Source of the DNA: Candidatus Heimdallarchaeota archaeon
GTDB lineage: Archaea > Asgardarchaeota > Heimdallarchaeia > Heimdallarchaeales > Kariarchaeaceae
Direction of reading: 5' to 3'
NCBI GenBank assembly: GCA_022574115.1
Contig: JACZSS010000064.1
Span: forward strand, 1-9,183
DNA length: 9,183 nucleotides
Shown here piece after piece: positions 1-6,489 of the stretch (the first letter of the stretch is position 1; every line of letters begins with the position of its first letter). The position numbers and the translations under genes are program-made. Below the pieces are notes generated by a model. It ran no database searches. It was given only the letters and a program-made list of their open reading frames with translations, and was not told where the DNA came from.

Positions 1-38
1 GAAGTCAAGAATGCGTCGTCGATTTTAGTAAACATTAA

Positions 39-479
39 TTATTCAGGTAACAACGCAATCAAGGACTTGACAGCATCTATAGTGGGAAACACTTTTGCCA
101 CATCACCGGGTAGAGGATTACCTAAAAGGAATACTCGGTGTAGTTTAGGATTATTTTGAAAGTGACGTTTTCTAAGATTGGTTAATTTATTGTCCTTGAG
201 ATGTATCTCCCCAAGTTCAGGGAGTTTATCAAATATGCTTTCAGGCAATTCTGAAATCTGATTTTTGTAAAGTTTGAGCTCCTGTAAGCTTCCCAAACCA
301 TCAAATACACCCTCCGGCAGTTGAGTCAACCCAAAGTTGCTCAAATCTACCCAGATTAGCTTATCATTTTCGAATTTAGTCGTCGAACCGTTAATATTTT
401 TCTTGGTTAAGACCTCTTCATATTTATTTTCAATCCCAAGCTTGATCAGAGCTGCTTTAAGATTTTTTCGATCATCCAT
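39..479 (-). CDS. Leucine-rich-repeat protein, probably cytosolic
   Basis: This is a 146-residue protein starting at ATG (477-479) and ending with TAA. After a charged helical N-terminus (about residues 1-40) come three leucine-rich repeats with an exact 24-residue period, starting at residues 41, 65 and 89, plus a partial fourth at about 113. They follow the pattern LxxLxLxxNxLxxLPxxxFxxLxx, for example LQELKLYKNQISELPESIF. The C-terminal stretch (about 122-146) looks like a helical cap. LRR solenoids bind other proteins, but the partner cannot be deduced. There is no signal peptide or membrane segment, so it should act inside the cell. It lies 46 bp downstream of the surface-protein gene on the same strand and may be cotranscribed with it. 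Fold confidence is high; the function is unknown. Confidence 0.85.
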   Translation of the reverse strand: MDDRKNLKAALIKLGIENKYEEVLTKKNINGSTTKFENDKLIWVDLSNFGLTQLPEGVFDGLGSLQELKLYKNQISELPESIFDKLPELGEIHLKDNKLTNLRKRHFQNNPKLHRVFLLGNPLPGDVAKVFPTIDAVKSLIALLPE

Positions 480-525
480 ATGAAGTGGTCAAAGACCTCT
501 TGTAAAAAACTCTATGGTTTTTGAA

Positions 526-1245
526 TCATTTTCTTCTTCTTGTTAGACTATAATTGATGAGGAACAAAGAAGAAACTAGCATAATTAAGTTAGCTTTAGA
601 TCCAGATTCATCATTCGAACTAATGCTTGAATTGTCTTCATGCAAATAATATGCAGTGTTGCCATTGATTGAGTAAATTTCAAAGTGTAACTCGAAATTC
701 CCTATTACAATATTAGCCTCAATTAATAGCCGATTCTCTTGGTCATATGTCAATTCGGTTAACTGGAAACCATCAACAAAACTAACTCGAGTTGCAATTA
801 TTGTCCCATTCAACGCATTTTCCTCAACATCCATTTCCAATCCCGCTTCGACATCTTCTAACGCATCAACAGCTTCACTAATGGCTAACCAGCTGTTGTT
901 TGCCACAAATCCTAAACTGTAACCTAATGACCAATAACCTAATGCCAAATTATTCTCAATTTCGGAATCGAGAATGTTGCTGAAACTAACATTGCCAATC
1001 TGAATGTCAAGATGGGTCTGTTCATCTTGGATATCTGCAATTGTCACATTAATTATTGTTCCATTCAGAACATGGTATCGTGATTGTGCAAAATTTACAT
1101 CAAACCAACCGTTCTCTGTTTCACTTGACAGTAATATCACATATTGGACTTTAACCTCCCCACTAAGGTCAAATCCATGTCCTTGTCCATTTATTGATCC
1201 AAGAAGGATAATGACCAGAAATAAATATTTTGTAGGTGATTTCAC
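526..1245 (-). CDS. Small secreted protein with C-terminal membrane anchor, function unknown
   Basis: This is a 239-residue protein starting at GTG (1243-1245) and ending with TGA. Residues 1-21 form a signal peptide (basic MKSPTKY, then a hydrophobic core LFLVIILLGSI). A hydrophobic helix at about 219-233 followed by LTRRRK is a C-terminal anchor with a cytoplasmic basic tail. The region between is beta-rich and acidic and should face outside. It has six N-x-S/T sequons (N61, N66, N85, N116, N146, N205), which fits archaeal N-glycosylation. I do not recognise a family. The gene is divergent from the winged-helix regulator at 1349, and its start codon sits inside one of two identical palindromic sites, so it is a likely target of that regulator. 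The topology is well supported; the role is unknown. Confidence 0.8.
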   Translation of the reverse strand: MKSPTKYLFLVIILLGSINGQGHGFDLSGEVKVQYVILLSSETENGWFDVNFAQSRYHVLNGTIINVTIADIQDEQTHLDIQIGNVSFSNILDSEIENNLALGYWSLGYSLGFVANNSWLAISEAVDALEDVEAGLEMDVEENALNGTIIATRVSFVDGFQLTELTYDQENRLLIEANIVIGNFELHFEIYSINGNTAYYLHEDNSSISSNDESGSKANLIMLVSSLFLINYSLTRRRK

Positions 1246-1248
1246 CTA
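1233..1248. promoter_or_regulatory. Operator-like palindrome 1, TAGGT-N6-ACCTA
   Basis: The perfect inverted repeat TAGGTGATTTCACCTA (7-bp arms TAGGTGA/TCACCTA) covers the GTG start codon of the surface-protein gene. It has the same TAGGT-N6-ACCTA form as the copy at 1272-1287, starting exactly 39 bp away. Binding here would sit over the start of the transcript and suit repression. That it is an operator is inferred from repetition and position. Confidence 0.6.
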
Positions 1249-1271
1249 TTTTTTCTTCGAAATCTCTTTTT

Positions 1272-1287
1272 TAGGTTTTTTGACCTA
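1272..1287. promoter_or_regulatory. Operator-like palindrome 2, TAGGT-N6-ACCTA
   Basis: TAGGTTTTTTGACCTA is the second exact TAGGT-N6-ACCTA site. Relative to the minus-strand gene it falls between the TATA-like element (1292-1299) and the expected transcription start near 1268-1270, the usual place for a repressor to block an archaeal promoter. Confidence 0.6.
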
Positions 1288-1291
1288 TAAC

Positions 1292-1299
1292 ATTTAAAA
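1292..1299. promoter_or_regulatory. Shared TATA-like element of the divergent promoter
   Basis: The AT-only run ATTTAAAA reads as a TATA-like box on both strands. Facing left, it would start transcripts about 25 bp before the surface-protein GTG. Facing right, it would start them near 1325, shortly before the regulator. It is placed by composition and spacing only. Confidence 0.4.
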
Positions 1300-1301
1300 C
1301 G

Positions 1302-1312
1302 AGGTAGAACCT
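1302..1312. promoter_or_regulatory. Third AGGT/ACCT inverted repeat with short spacer
   Basis: AGGTAGAACCT carries the same half-sites as the two 16-bp palindromes, but with a 3-bp spacer. It lies just downstream of the TATA-like element in the direction of the regulator gene, so it could mediate autoregulation. The different spacing makes it weaker evidence than the other two sites. Confidence 0.35.
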
Positions 1313-1348
1313 AATCCTAGTGACTAAAAGGCTCAGAACAGGATTTTT

Positions 1349-1975
1349 GTGATCATGTATGATGGTAAAGTGATAAATTCAAAATACTCGATTCCAAAGG
1401 TTGTACTCTGCCTCTTTCTGTTATCACACAAAAGAATGGGGAGGTATCAGTTATCCGAACTTCTCGATTTAAGCTTGGCAAAAACGAGGGCCTTGTTGCA
1501 GCTATTGACAAAGAAAAATATCACACAAACCAGCGGTCAATCATCTGGAAGAAAGGGTACTCAACTAACCAGTTTGGGAAATAAAATCTGCAACAAAATA
1601 CTTGAATTTGCAACTATCGATTTTGAACTCCCACATTATATAGGTGAATCGTTGCAAATTAAAAAAATGGATAGGCGAGTAGGTTTTATCCGCATTGATC
1701 AAATCGACACCACGGGTATTTACGAGAGAGACATTGCTATCCGGAATGGAGCAGAAGCCGCTATTTCTTTGTTGTACGACAAACAAAAATGGATATTTCC
1801 TGATGGTTTCGTGGCTGGGGACGAATTTAAGCCACTCAACCACAATAAATATAATTTTGCCTCTATTGTGTCAGGAACAAATCTCGGATCAATTTACAAT
1901 GCTTTGGTTAACATTATCTCATTCCACTTAATGGACAAACTTTCCAAAATCTTGTCCGAATTGCTGGAACAATAA
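1349..1975 (+). CDS. Winged-helix transcriptional regulator, DUF4443-like
   Basis: This is a 208-residue protein. GTG at 1349 is followed two codons later by ATG at 1355, and either may be the start. Residues 15-85 form a winged helix-turn-helix: helices IPKVVLCLFLL, YQLSELLDLSLAKTRALLQLL, then a basic wing SGRKGTQLTSLG. The C-terminal part (about 95-208) resembles the archaeal DUF4443 domain, including the conserved stretch ERDIAIRNGAEAAISLLYD after a hydrophobic strand VGFIRID, and probably senses a small ligand. It is divergent from the surface-protein gene across a region with repeated AGGT/ACCT palindromes, so it likely binds them. It lies 27 bp upstream of the longest dioxygenase reading frame and may control that gene too. 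The DNA-binding fold is clear; the DUF4443 match is from memory of the family pattern. Confidence 0.8.
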   Translation: MIMYDGKVINSKYSIPKVVLCLFLLSHKRMGRYQLSELLDLSLAKTRALLQLLTKKNITQTSGQSSGRKGTQLTSLGNKICNKILEFATIDFELPHYIGESLQIKKMDRRVGFIRIDQIDTTGIYERDIAIRNGAEAAISLLYDKQKWIFPDGFVAGDEFKPLNHNKYNFASIVSGTNLGSIYNALVNIISFHLMDKLSKILSELLEQ

Positions 1976-2002
1976 TTTTTCAGTCCAGCTTCATATCGGT
2001 TT

Positions 2003-3196
2003 TTGGTAAACGATTCAAGCGAACTTGATTATCTTTTTCTATCCCTCTTATCAGCCAACGTTGTGTCGTACAAACCACCTCTGTTTCCAAAGAAAGAGGG
2101 GAAAACGGGCGGTCATGCTCACAGAAATTTACCGGAAGGTAGTGTAGAAATTGAGCATGGAAGAAAAGGATTTTTTGGTCCAGTATCTCACCTATACAAG
2201 ACTAATCATCCAACTGATTGGACCAGAATTGAGGGACCATTAAGGCATCACTCATTTGATTTTAATAAGTTAAAACCAACTGATCAAGATGATCCTGACG
2301 GAATGCCAACCACAGTCCTGTACAATCATCAAATTAAGATTTCAATCTCTAGAAGATCGGAGGAATGTCCGTACTACTTCAGAAATGGTGATGGAGACGA
2401 AGTTATTTTTGTGCATCGCGGTAGTGGTAGGTTCGAGTCAGATTATGGAGATATGGAATTCACCACAGGAGACTATATTGTTATACCCCGAGGAACTTCC
2501 TACCGATTAGTTCCCTCAACCAATGACAATTTCTTCCTCATTATTGAAGCAACGGATTCAAGTTTTGAGATCCCAGATAGGGGTTTACTTGGACCTACAG
2601 CCCAATTTGATACAGCGATGGTTGAAACACCAAAGCTCACCGATAATCCAATACGCCCCAATGAGGAATGGGAAATCCGAGTAAAGAAATATGAGAAAAT
2701 TACCAAGGTTTTCTATCCATTCAACCCAGTCCAGGATACTATCGGATGGCATGGTACGGTAACACCTTGGAAAATCTCAATTAACGATTTCCAACCGATT
2801 GTTAGTCCTAGCTACCACCTTCCTCCCAGTGTCCACACGACATTTGTGGCGAACGGATTTGTGATCTGTTCCTTTGTCCCCAGACCTCTGGAATCCCCTG
2901 ACGTGCTTCGAATTCCATTTTTTCATTCAAATATTGAATATGAGGAGGTTTTATTTTATCACGACGGTGACTTTATCAGTCGAGATGGTATAGATGTGGG
3001 CAATGTAACCTATCATCCACCGGGGATCGTGCATGGACCTCAGAAAGCTGCATTTGAAAATGTACAAAATAATCCCGAAAAGACGCATACGGAAGAAAAG
3101 GCAGTGATGATAGACACAAGAGCACCTCTTTTCATCACAGATGAGGCGAAGGCTTGTGAGAATCCAGATTATTGGAGGTCATGGCAAGTCGATTAA
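2003..3196 (+). CDS. hmgA: Homogentisate 1,2-dioxygenase
   Basis: This enzyme opens the aromatic ring of homogentisate with O2 to give maleylacetoacetate, using a non-haem iron; it is a cytosolic step of tyrosine and phenylalanine breakdown. The protein is a bicupin of the short prokaryotic type. Family landmarks appear in order: GDGDEVIFVHRG and GDYIVIPRGTSYRL (about 129-170), FEIPDRGLLGP (188-198), WHGTVTPWK (249-257), then the active site. By alignment with human HGD, H308, E314 and H344 (in VHGP) are the iron ligands, H338 matches the second-shell His365, and H272 (SYHLPPS) matches the catalytic His292. The 397-residue frame begins at TTG, but recognisable similarity starts only near residue 24. 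GTG at 2063 gives 377 residues starting MSYKPP, closer to the usual bacterial start. No other gene of the pathway is present. Confidence 0.88.
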   Translation: MVNDSSELDYLFLSLLSANVVSYKPPLFPKKEGKTGGHAHRNLPEGSVEIEHGRKGFFGPVSHLYKTNHPTDWTRIEGPLRHHSFDFNKLKPTDQDDPDGMPTTVLYNHQIKISISRRSEECPYYFRNGDGDEVIFVHRGSGRFESDYGDMEFTTGDYIVIPRGTSYRLVPSTNDNFFLIIEATDSSFEIPDRGLLGPTAQFDTAMVETPKLTDNPIRPNEEWEIRVKKYEKITKVFYPFNPVQDTIGWHGTVTPWKISINDFQPIVSPSYHLPPSVHTTFVANGFVICSFVPRPLESPDVLRIPFFHSNIEYEEVLFYHDGDFISRDGIDVGNVTYHPPGIVHGPQKAAFENVQNNPEKTHTEEKAVMIDTRAPLFITDEAKACENPDYWRSWQVD

Positions 3197-3258
3197 AAAT
3201 TAATTAAAATTAGGAATTATTACAAAATTTACATTCTGTAAGGTACGAGAGCAAATTG

Positions 3259-3266
3259 TTTATTAG
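3259..3266 (+). promoter_or_regulatory. TATA-like box before the helical protein
   Basis: TTTATTAG lies about 30 bp upstream of the ATG at 3296 in a 99-bp AT-rich gap. The spacing fits an archaeal promoter giving a leaderless or nearly leaderless transcript. There is no Shine-Dalgarno motif before the ATG. The call rests on composition and spacing. Confidence 0.35.
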
Positions 3267-3295
3267 AGATTCATAAGATAATTTTCATTGTAATC

Positions 3296-4615
3296 ATGGT
3301 CTACAGTGAGCAATTATACGGATTAATTGCATATCTGTTTGAGGTTTTAAAGAGTCATGAGAAATTTTTCATTCGTGAAAGAATTTATCTAGGTCAAGGA
3401 AATCATTTTGGTGACGGTTTAAAGCCGGTTCATGAAAAATATGATCGCGTAATGGACAAACTGATGGATATTTACGCTTTGAGCCTTAAAGAGAACTCAT
3501 CACAAATAAAGGAATCTTTAGAAAGTTTACACAAAACACTCCAAATGTTCACCAACGAAACAATCACAGATTTGGACCGAACGGAAATTTCGAAATTAGT
3601 TGATATAAGCAAGATAGAGGTAGACGAGATTGAATCAATTTTATCCAAAACTGAAAAATTGGATCCTGAAACCATTGAATCAGAGGAAGCGAAATCAGCC
3701 AATCGGGTCCAGGAACTACAGGAAAAAATAGAGGATAATCTTGCCCAAGTAAAATTAAGTTTCGAGTGGAAACGAAATGAAAGTGTCCTGAAAACAACGA
3801 TTGATGGGAGAGAGCAACTAGAGGCCATTTCTGACCTTTTAGAAAGTATTATTCTGCGTATTTCAGACGTTGGAGGTATTGAGTTTCTCGAACTATTGGC
3901 CAGCATGGCAACAACTATACGGGATTTAGCTGCTCGTTCATTTGAATCAATCCTTACCAATGTTTCATTATTTAATAGCATTATTACACTATTAAGCCAA
4001 AGTAATCGGGTGATATTTGACCAGATCTCAGACAAGAACATCACTCCTGATGGACTCAAATTAGATATTGAACATAAAATGAATACTGGCAGAATTTCAT
4101 GGTTAGCAATATTTCATGATGAAATCATGGCAGAACAGAGAACAGACAAATCATTGATTAAATTTGTTGTGAAGTTAGATGCACTTTCTCGAGATCCGAG
4201 GGAAGAATTCCTGTGGACAATGACCTCGGTTGCTCGAAGTAACAATAATGAGGAATTAGAGAACGTATCTGCCGGCTACGCAACCCTAGCCAGTAGTTTG
4301 CTTGGACTCGTCAATCAATTAGAGGACACTGGGAGAATTGAGCTCGCTAATAAAATTATTGAATTCAATGAAATTACCTCGTTGGACGCAATTGAAGATA
4401 TAGAAGAGCTTTATAAACCAAAAAGTATTGATTTTCAGCACTTAATTAGAGCCATTAATTCGAAATTACTAGATTTAAAGGACCTAGCAACTCAACTGAT
4501 TCTTTTTGACGATCTTCGAGATTCTCTTTTCCAAATAATTCAATTCACCGATATGGATGCAAATATTCAAGATCCCGCTCAGCTGGATCAATATCTTAGT
4601 CAAATTGGGACTTAA
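3296..4615 (+). CDS. Large all-helical protein, function unknown
   Basis: This is a 439-residue protein starting at ATG and ending with TAA. I do not recognise a family. It is almost entirely predicted helix: acidic, rich in Leu, Ile, Glu and Ser, with several heptad-like stretches (about residues 70-165 and 340-400) that could form coiled coils or a helical bundle. There is no signal peptide, membrane segment, cysteine cluster or nucleotide-binding motif. The middle (about 180-240) is more hydrophobic, with segments such as LEAISDLLESIILRISDVGG and FNSIITLLSQSNRVIFDQIS. It follows the dioxygenase by 99 bp and precedes the cupin by 10 bp, so it is probably cotranscribed with the cupin. A scaffold or adaptor role is possible but unsupported. 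That it is a real gene is likely from its length and protein-like composition. Confidence 0.8.
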   Translation: MVYSEQLYGLIAYLFEVLKSHEKFFIRERIYLGQGNHFGDGLKPVHEKYDRVMDKLMDIYALSLKENSSQIKESLESLHKTLQMFTNETITDLDRTEISKLVDISKIEVDEIESILSKTEKLDPETIESEEAKSANRVQELQEKIEDNLAQVKLSFEWKRNESVLKTTIDGREQLEAISDLLESIILRISDVGGIEFLELLASMATTIRDLAARSFESILTNVSLFNSIITLLSQSNRVIFDQISDKNITPDGLKLDIEHKMNTGRISWLAIFHDEIMAEQRTDKSLIKFVVKLDALSRDPREEFLWTMTSVARSNNNEELENVSAGYATLASSLLGLVNQLEDTGRIELANKIIEFNEITSLDAIEDIEELYKPKSIDFQHLIRAINSKLLDLKDLATQLILFDDLRDSLFQIIQFTDMDANIQDPAQLDQYLSQIGT

Positions 4616-4625
4616 GACTCGCTAG

Positions 4626-4967
4626 GTGAAAAAGCGATTTAAGACTGTCTCTAATAAACCATCTATGGAATTCTTAGTAGAAGACGGATTTCGACAAATA
4701 CAGGTAGGTAAGGCTTACTGGAATTCGTTCATTGAAAAGTCTAATTTCGAATTTGGCGTAATGAGAATATTACCCGGACAAATTGACAATCAAAATCCAC
4801 ATGCTAGCGATGAAGTGTATTTTATTCTCGAAGGAAATGGTATCATGGAGATTGGTAACCACGAATATGAAATTAACCAAGGAAAAATCTTCTATGTCGA
4901 AAAGGGAATCCATCATAAATTCAAGGATAACTCTGAGACAATTATCGCTTACTATGCTCTTAATTAA
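4626..4967 (+). CDS. Small single-domain cupin protein
   Basis: This is a 113-residue cupin starting at GTG, 10 bp after the stop of the helical protein, and likely translated from the same message. Cupin motif 1 is NPHASDEVYFILEGNG (57-72) and motif 2 is GKIFYVEKGIHHKFKDN (86-102). Putative metal ligands are H59, E63 and H97; the first histidine of the usual HxH pair is replaced by N57, and the usual proline of motif 2 is E92. Small cupins act as isomerases, dioxygenases or binding proteins, and the substrate cannot be read from sequence. It is a second cupin near the dioxygenase, which may hint at work on related small acids. The changed ligand set leaves open altered metal binding or a non-catalytic role. 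Confidence 0.82.
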   Translation: MKKRFKTVSNKPSMEFLVEDGFRQIQVGKAYWNSFIEKSNFEFGVMRILPGQIDNQNPHASDEVYFILEGNGIMEIGNHEYEINQGKIFYVEKGIHHKFKDNSETIIAYYALN

Positions 4968-4977
4968 ATAGGACAAT

Positions 4978-5085
4978 ATCGATCGATGTTAGCACAGTAA
5001 GATCGTTAAAACTGATCAGTGAAACTCTCAATATACTCCAATTTATGAAAAAACTTGATTAAGCCGTTCGTTTCTAGGAAACCTG
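4978..5085 (+). promoter_or_regulatory. Intergenic region with two 10-bp palindromes before the hydrolase
   Basis: This 118-bp gap holds two perfect palindromes, ATCGATCGAT (4978-4987) and ACTGATCAGT (5011-5020), both centred on GATC, with a third GATC at 5001. AT-rich candidates for a TATA box follow at about 5030-5036 and 5041-5049 before the TTG start at 5086. TAGGAAACCT just before the start is a further short inverted repeat. The hydrolase therefore probably has its own promoter and control. All of this is inferred from motif shape. Confidence 0.35.
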
Positions 5086-5997
5086 TTGGAAGCTGAAAAA
5101 ACAATAAGTATTGAGGATGGTAAGAAAATCGCCTATCGTGTCGTTGGGGTAGGTTCAAAGCCGATAATTGTGTTTTTGTCCGGCTCGGTTTTCAATTACA
5201 AGCAGTTTGATCCCGTGTTTCTTCAAGAAATTAAGAAATTACTACCAGATTATTCTTTTCTATTTTACAATTACATTGGGATAGGAAATTCATCTCCACT
5301 TGCCGGGGATTTTGATTTTATCAAAATAGCCAAGCAACACATCGCCCTTCTGGATGCCTTAGGAATAGAGTCCGCACATCATTTTGGATACTCGAAAGGT
5401 GCAGTCATAGGTTTGTTAGCAGCAGTATTTGGACCTAAACGTATTAAGAGTCTTGCGACCTATGGTACTCCAAATTTGGCCGAGGGTAACAATGAGATCA
5501 CAAAATCCCAATATTCCAAACGCATACAGCATCTACGAAGCATCACCGGGATTTGGGAAAAACAGGTAGATGACAACACATACAAGTTGCTTTATGATAC
5601 CTTCTATGTTCCGGTTATCTTTAATCAGGACGTAAATCATCTTTCATTCAAAAATAAAATTAAGAGCCGCAATATTAGAAAAGCTCTCAAACCAATGTTA
5701 ATGGGTACTTTAATTCACAACATCGTGAAGTTATTTGAGTATTATCAACGGGAGATCACAGAGGAGGAAAAGCAAAACTATATGGAGAAAATGAAACAGA
5801 TAGATCTACCAGTGTTGTTGATGCATGGCGTGTTAGATAGTCTCATTCCGTTAGATACTGCCAAAGCCTTAGGAAAAATGATCCAAAACTCTAAGTTCAT
5901 AGAATTTGAGGAATTAGGTCATACAAGCCCATTACTCGACGGTGGAGAGGGAAAAAAGATTATGCAGAATTATGCAAAGTTTATCCATGAACTTTGA
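5086..5997 (+). CDS. Alpha/beta-hydrolase fold enzyme
   Basis: This is a 303-residue serine hydrolase of the alpha/beta fold. TTG at 5086 is the chosen start because the fold begins at once (TISIEDGKKIAYRVVG) and the frame closes at a TGA 30 bp upstream. The nucleophile elbow is GYSKG with S103. The acid is D251 in MHGVLDSLIP and the histidine is H279 in LGHTSPL. The oxyanion region is FLSGS (30-34), where many relatives have HG. A helical lid lies at about 140-235. Such enzymes cleave esters, lactones, thioesters or C-C bonds; the substrate is not evident, and it is not a fumarylacetoacetase. It follows the cupin by 118 bp on the same strand, with probable independent regulation. Fold and triad are secure; the reaction is not. 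Confidence 0.85.
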   Translation: MEAEKTISIEDGKKIAYRVVGVGSKPIIVFLSGSVFNYKQFDPVFLQEIKKLLPDYSFLFYNYIGIGNSSPLAGDFDFIKIAKQHIALLDALGIESAHHFGYSKGAVIGLLAAVFGPKRIKSLATYGTPNLAEGNNEITKSQYSKRIQHLRSITGIWEKQVDDNTYKLLYDTFYVPVIFNQDVNHLSFKNKIKSRNIRKALKPMLMGTLIHNIVKLFEYYQREITEEEKQNYMEKMKQIDLPVLLMHGVLDSLIPLDTAKALGKMIQNSKFIEFEELGHTSPLLDGGEGKKIMQNYAKFIHEL

Positions 5998-6136
5998 AAC
6001 CATTGGATATGTATATTTTGGAGATAATGTGTTTATTAAAAAGTTGCATCGATTCTACCTCTCGAAAAATGGTCAAGGGAAGCTATTTGCTTGTCTAAAA
6101 CTGCCAGATGACGGTACGAATTACAGAACACTCTAG
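5987..6136 (+). CDS. Possible 49-residue protein overlapping the hydrolase end
   Basis: A short frame starts at ATG overlapping the last 11 bases of the hydrolase gene and ends with TAG. The product (begins MNFETIGYVYFGDNVFIKK, ends DDGTNYRTL) has a protein-like mix of residues but no family I recognise. The overlap is typical of coupled translation. It could equally be a gene remnant or chance, because the rest of this region shows no intact genes. It is the only candidate frame here that ends in TAG. Confidence 0.22.
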   Translation: MNFETIGYVYFGDNVFIKKLHRFYLSKNGQGKLFACLKLPDDGTNYRTL

Positions 6137-6489
6137 AGCCAAGTCGTAATTTTGTTGTCTGCGATACTGCCATAAGCATGGCTGCAAAGCATTCATAACT
6201 AATCAATTATTACTGCTTGGGGTCATTATAAAATGATCTTAAAACCATCCATCGGTTAAATTGTACGGATACAATTTTTGTAACTATCCTAAGATGCTAC
6301 AATAGGGCTACCGATATGAGCCCCACTCCAGATGCATATAGCTTCTGAAGAAAGTTGGACTTGAGTCTGCAATCCCCATCCTTCAACCGTTGTCTTCTGG
6401 TGTCAGAAGTGCCTTTCCTAGATTTTGTAGGCGTGGGGGTAATTTGAAAAACGAGGAATTACTCGTTTCTAGTTGAAGCACTCATTTCA
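6137..6489. other. Non-coding stretch with several hairpins; possible structured RNA
   Basis: No convincing intact gene is seen between the hydrolase and the minus-strand block. The stretch holds perfect inverted repeats: GCCAT/ATGGC (6169-6182), AAATTGT/ACAATTT (6258-6277, followed by T), GGGCT/AGCCC (6305-6323) and CTTCTG/CAGAAG (6394-6409, GTGT loop). CCCCAC (6321-6326) can also pair with GTGGGG (6433-6438), which would close a domain of about 120 nt. A TATA-like ATTATAAAA lies near 6224-6232. The part 6300-6440 looks richer in G+C than its flanks, as non-coding RNAs often are in AT-rich genomes. I could not match it to tRNA, SRP RNA or RNase P RNA. An RNA gene is possible, not shown. Confidence 0.3.
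6449..6468 (-). terminator. Hairpin with T-run, likely terminator of minus-strand transcripts
   Basis: A perfect 7-bp stem, AAACGAG and CTCGTTT with a 6-nt loop, reads on the minus strand as hairpin followed directly by two more T residues (five in a row). It lies downstream of the epimerase and of the possible remnant, so it could end transcripts of the right-hand block. Archaeal termination depends mainly on T-runs, so the stem may be secondary. Confidence 0.4.

Noticed and set aside
3472..4059. 195-codon minus-strand open frame opposite the helical protein
   Set aside because: It is a shadow frame with a serine- and arginine-rich composition typical of antisense reading; the plus-strand gene is longer and has protein-like composition.
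6335..6375. GAAGAAAGTTGGACTTG resembles the GAGGAAAGTCC core of RNase P RNA
   Set aside because: The key bases differ and the other conserved RNase P elements are not found nearby.
6297..6461. Minus-strand frame of about 50 codons with pieces such as RLKSNFLQKLYASGVGLI
   Set aside because: It has no start codon after the preceding TAA, matches no family I know, and overlaps the hairpin-rich stretch; it is more likely chance or RNA structure than a gene.
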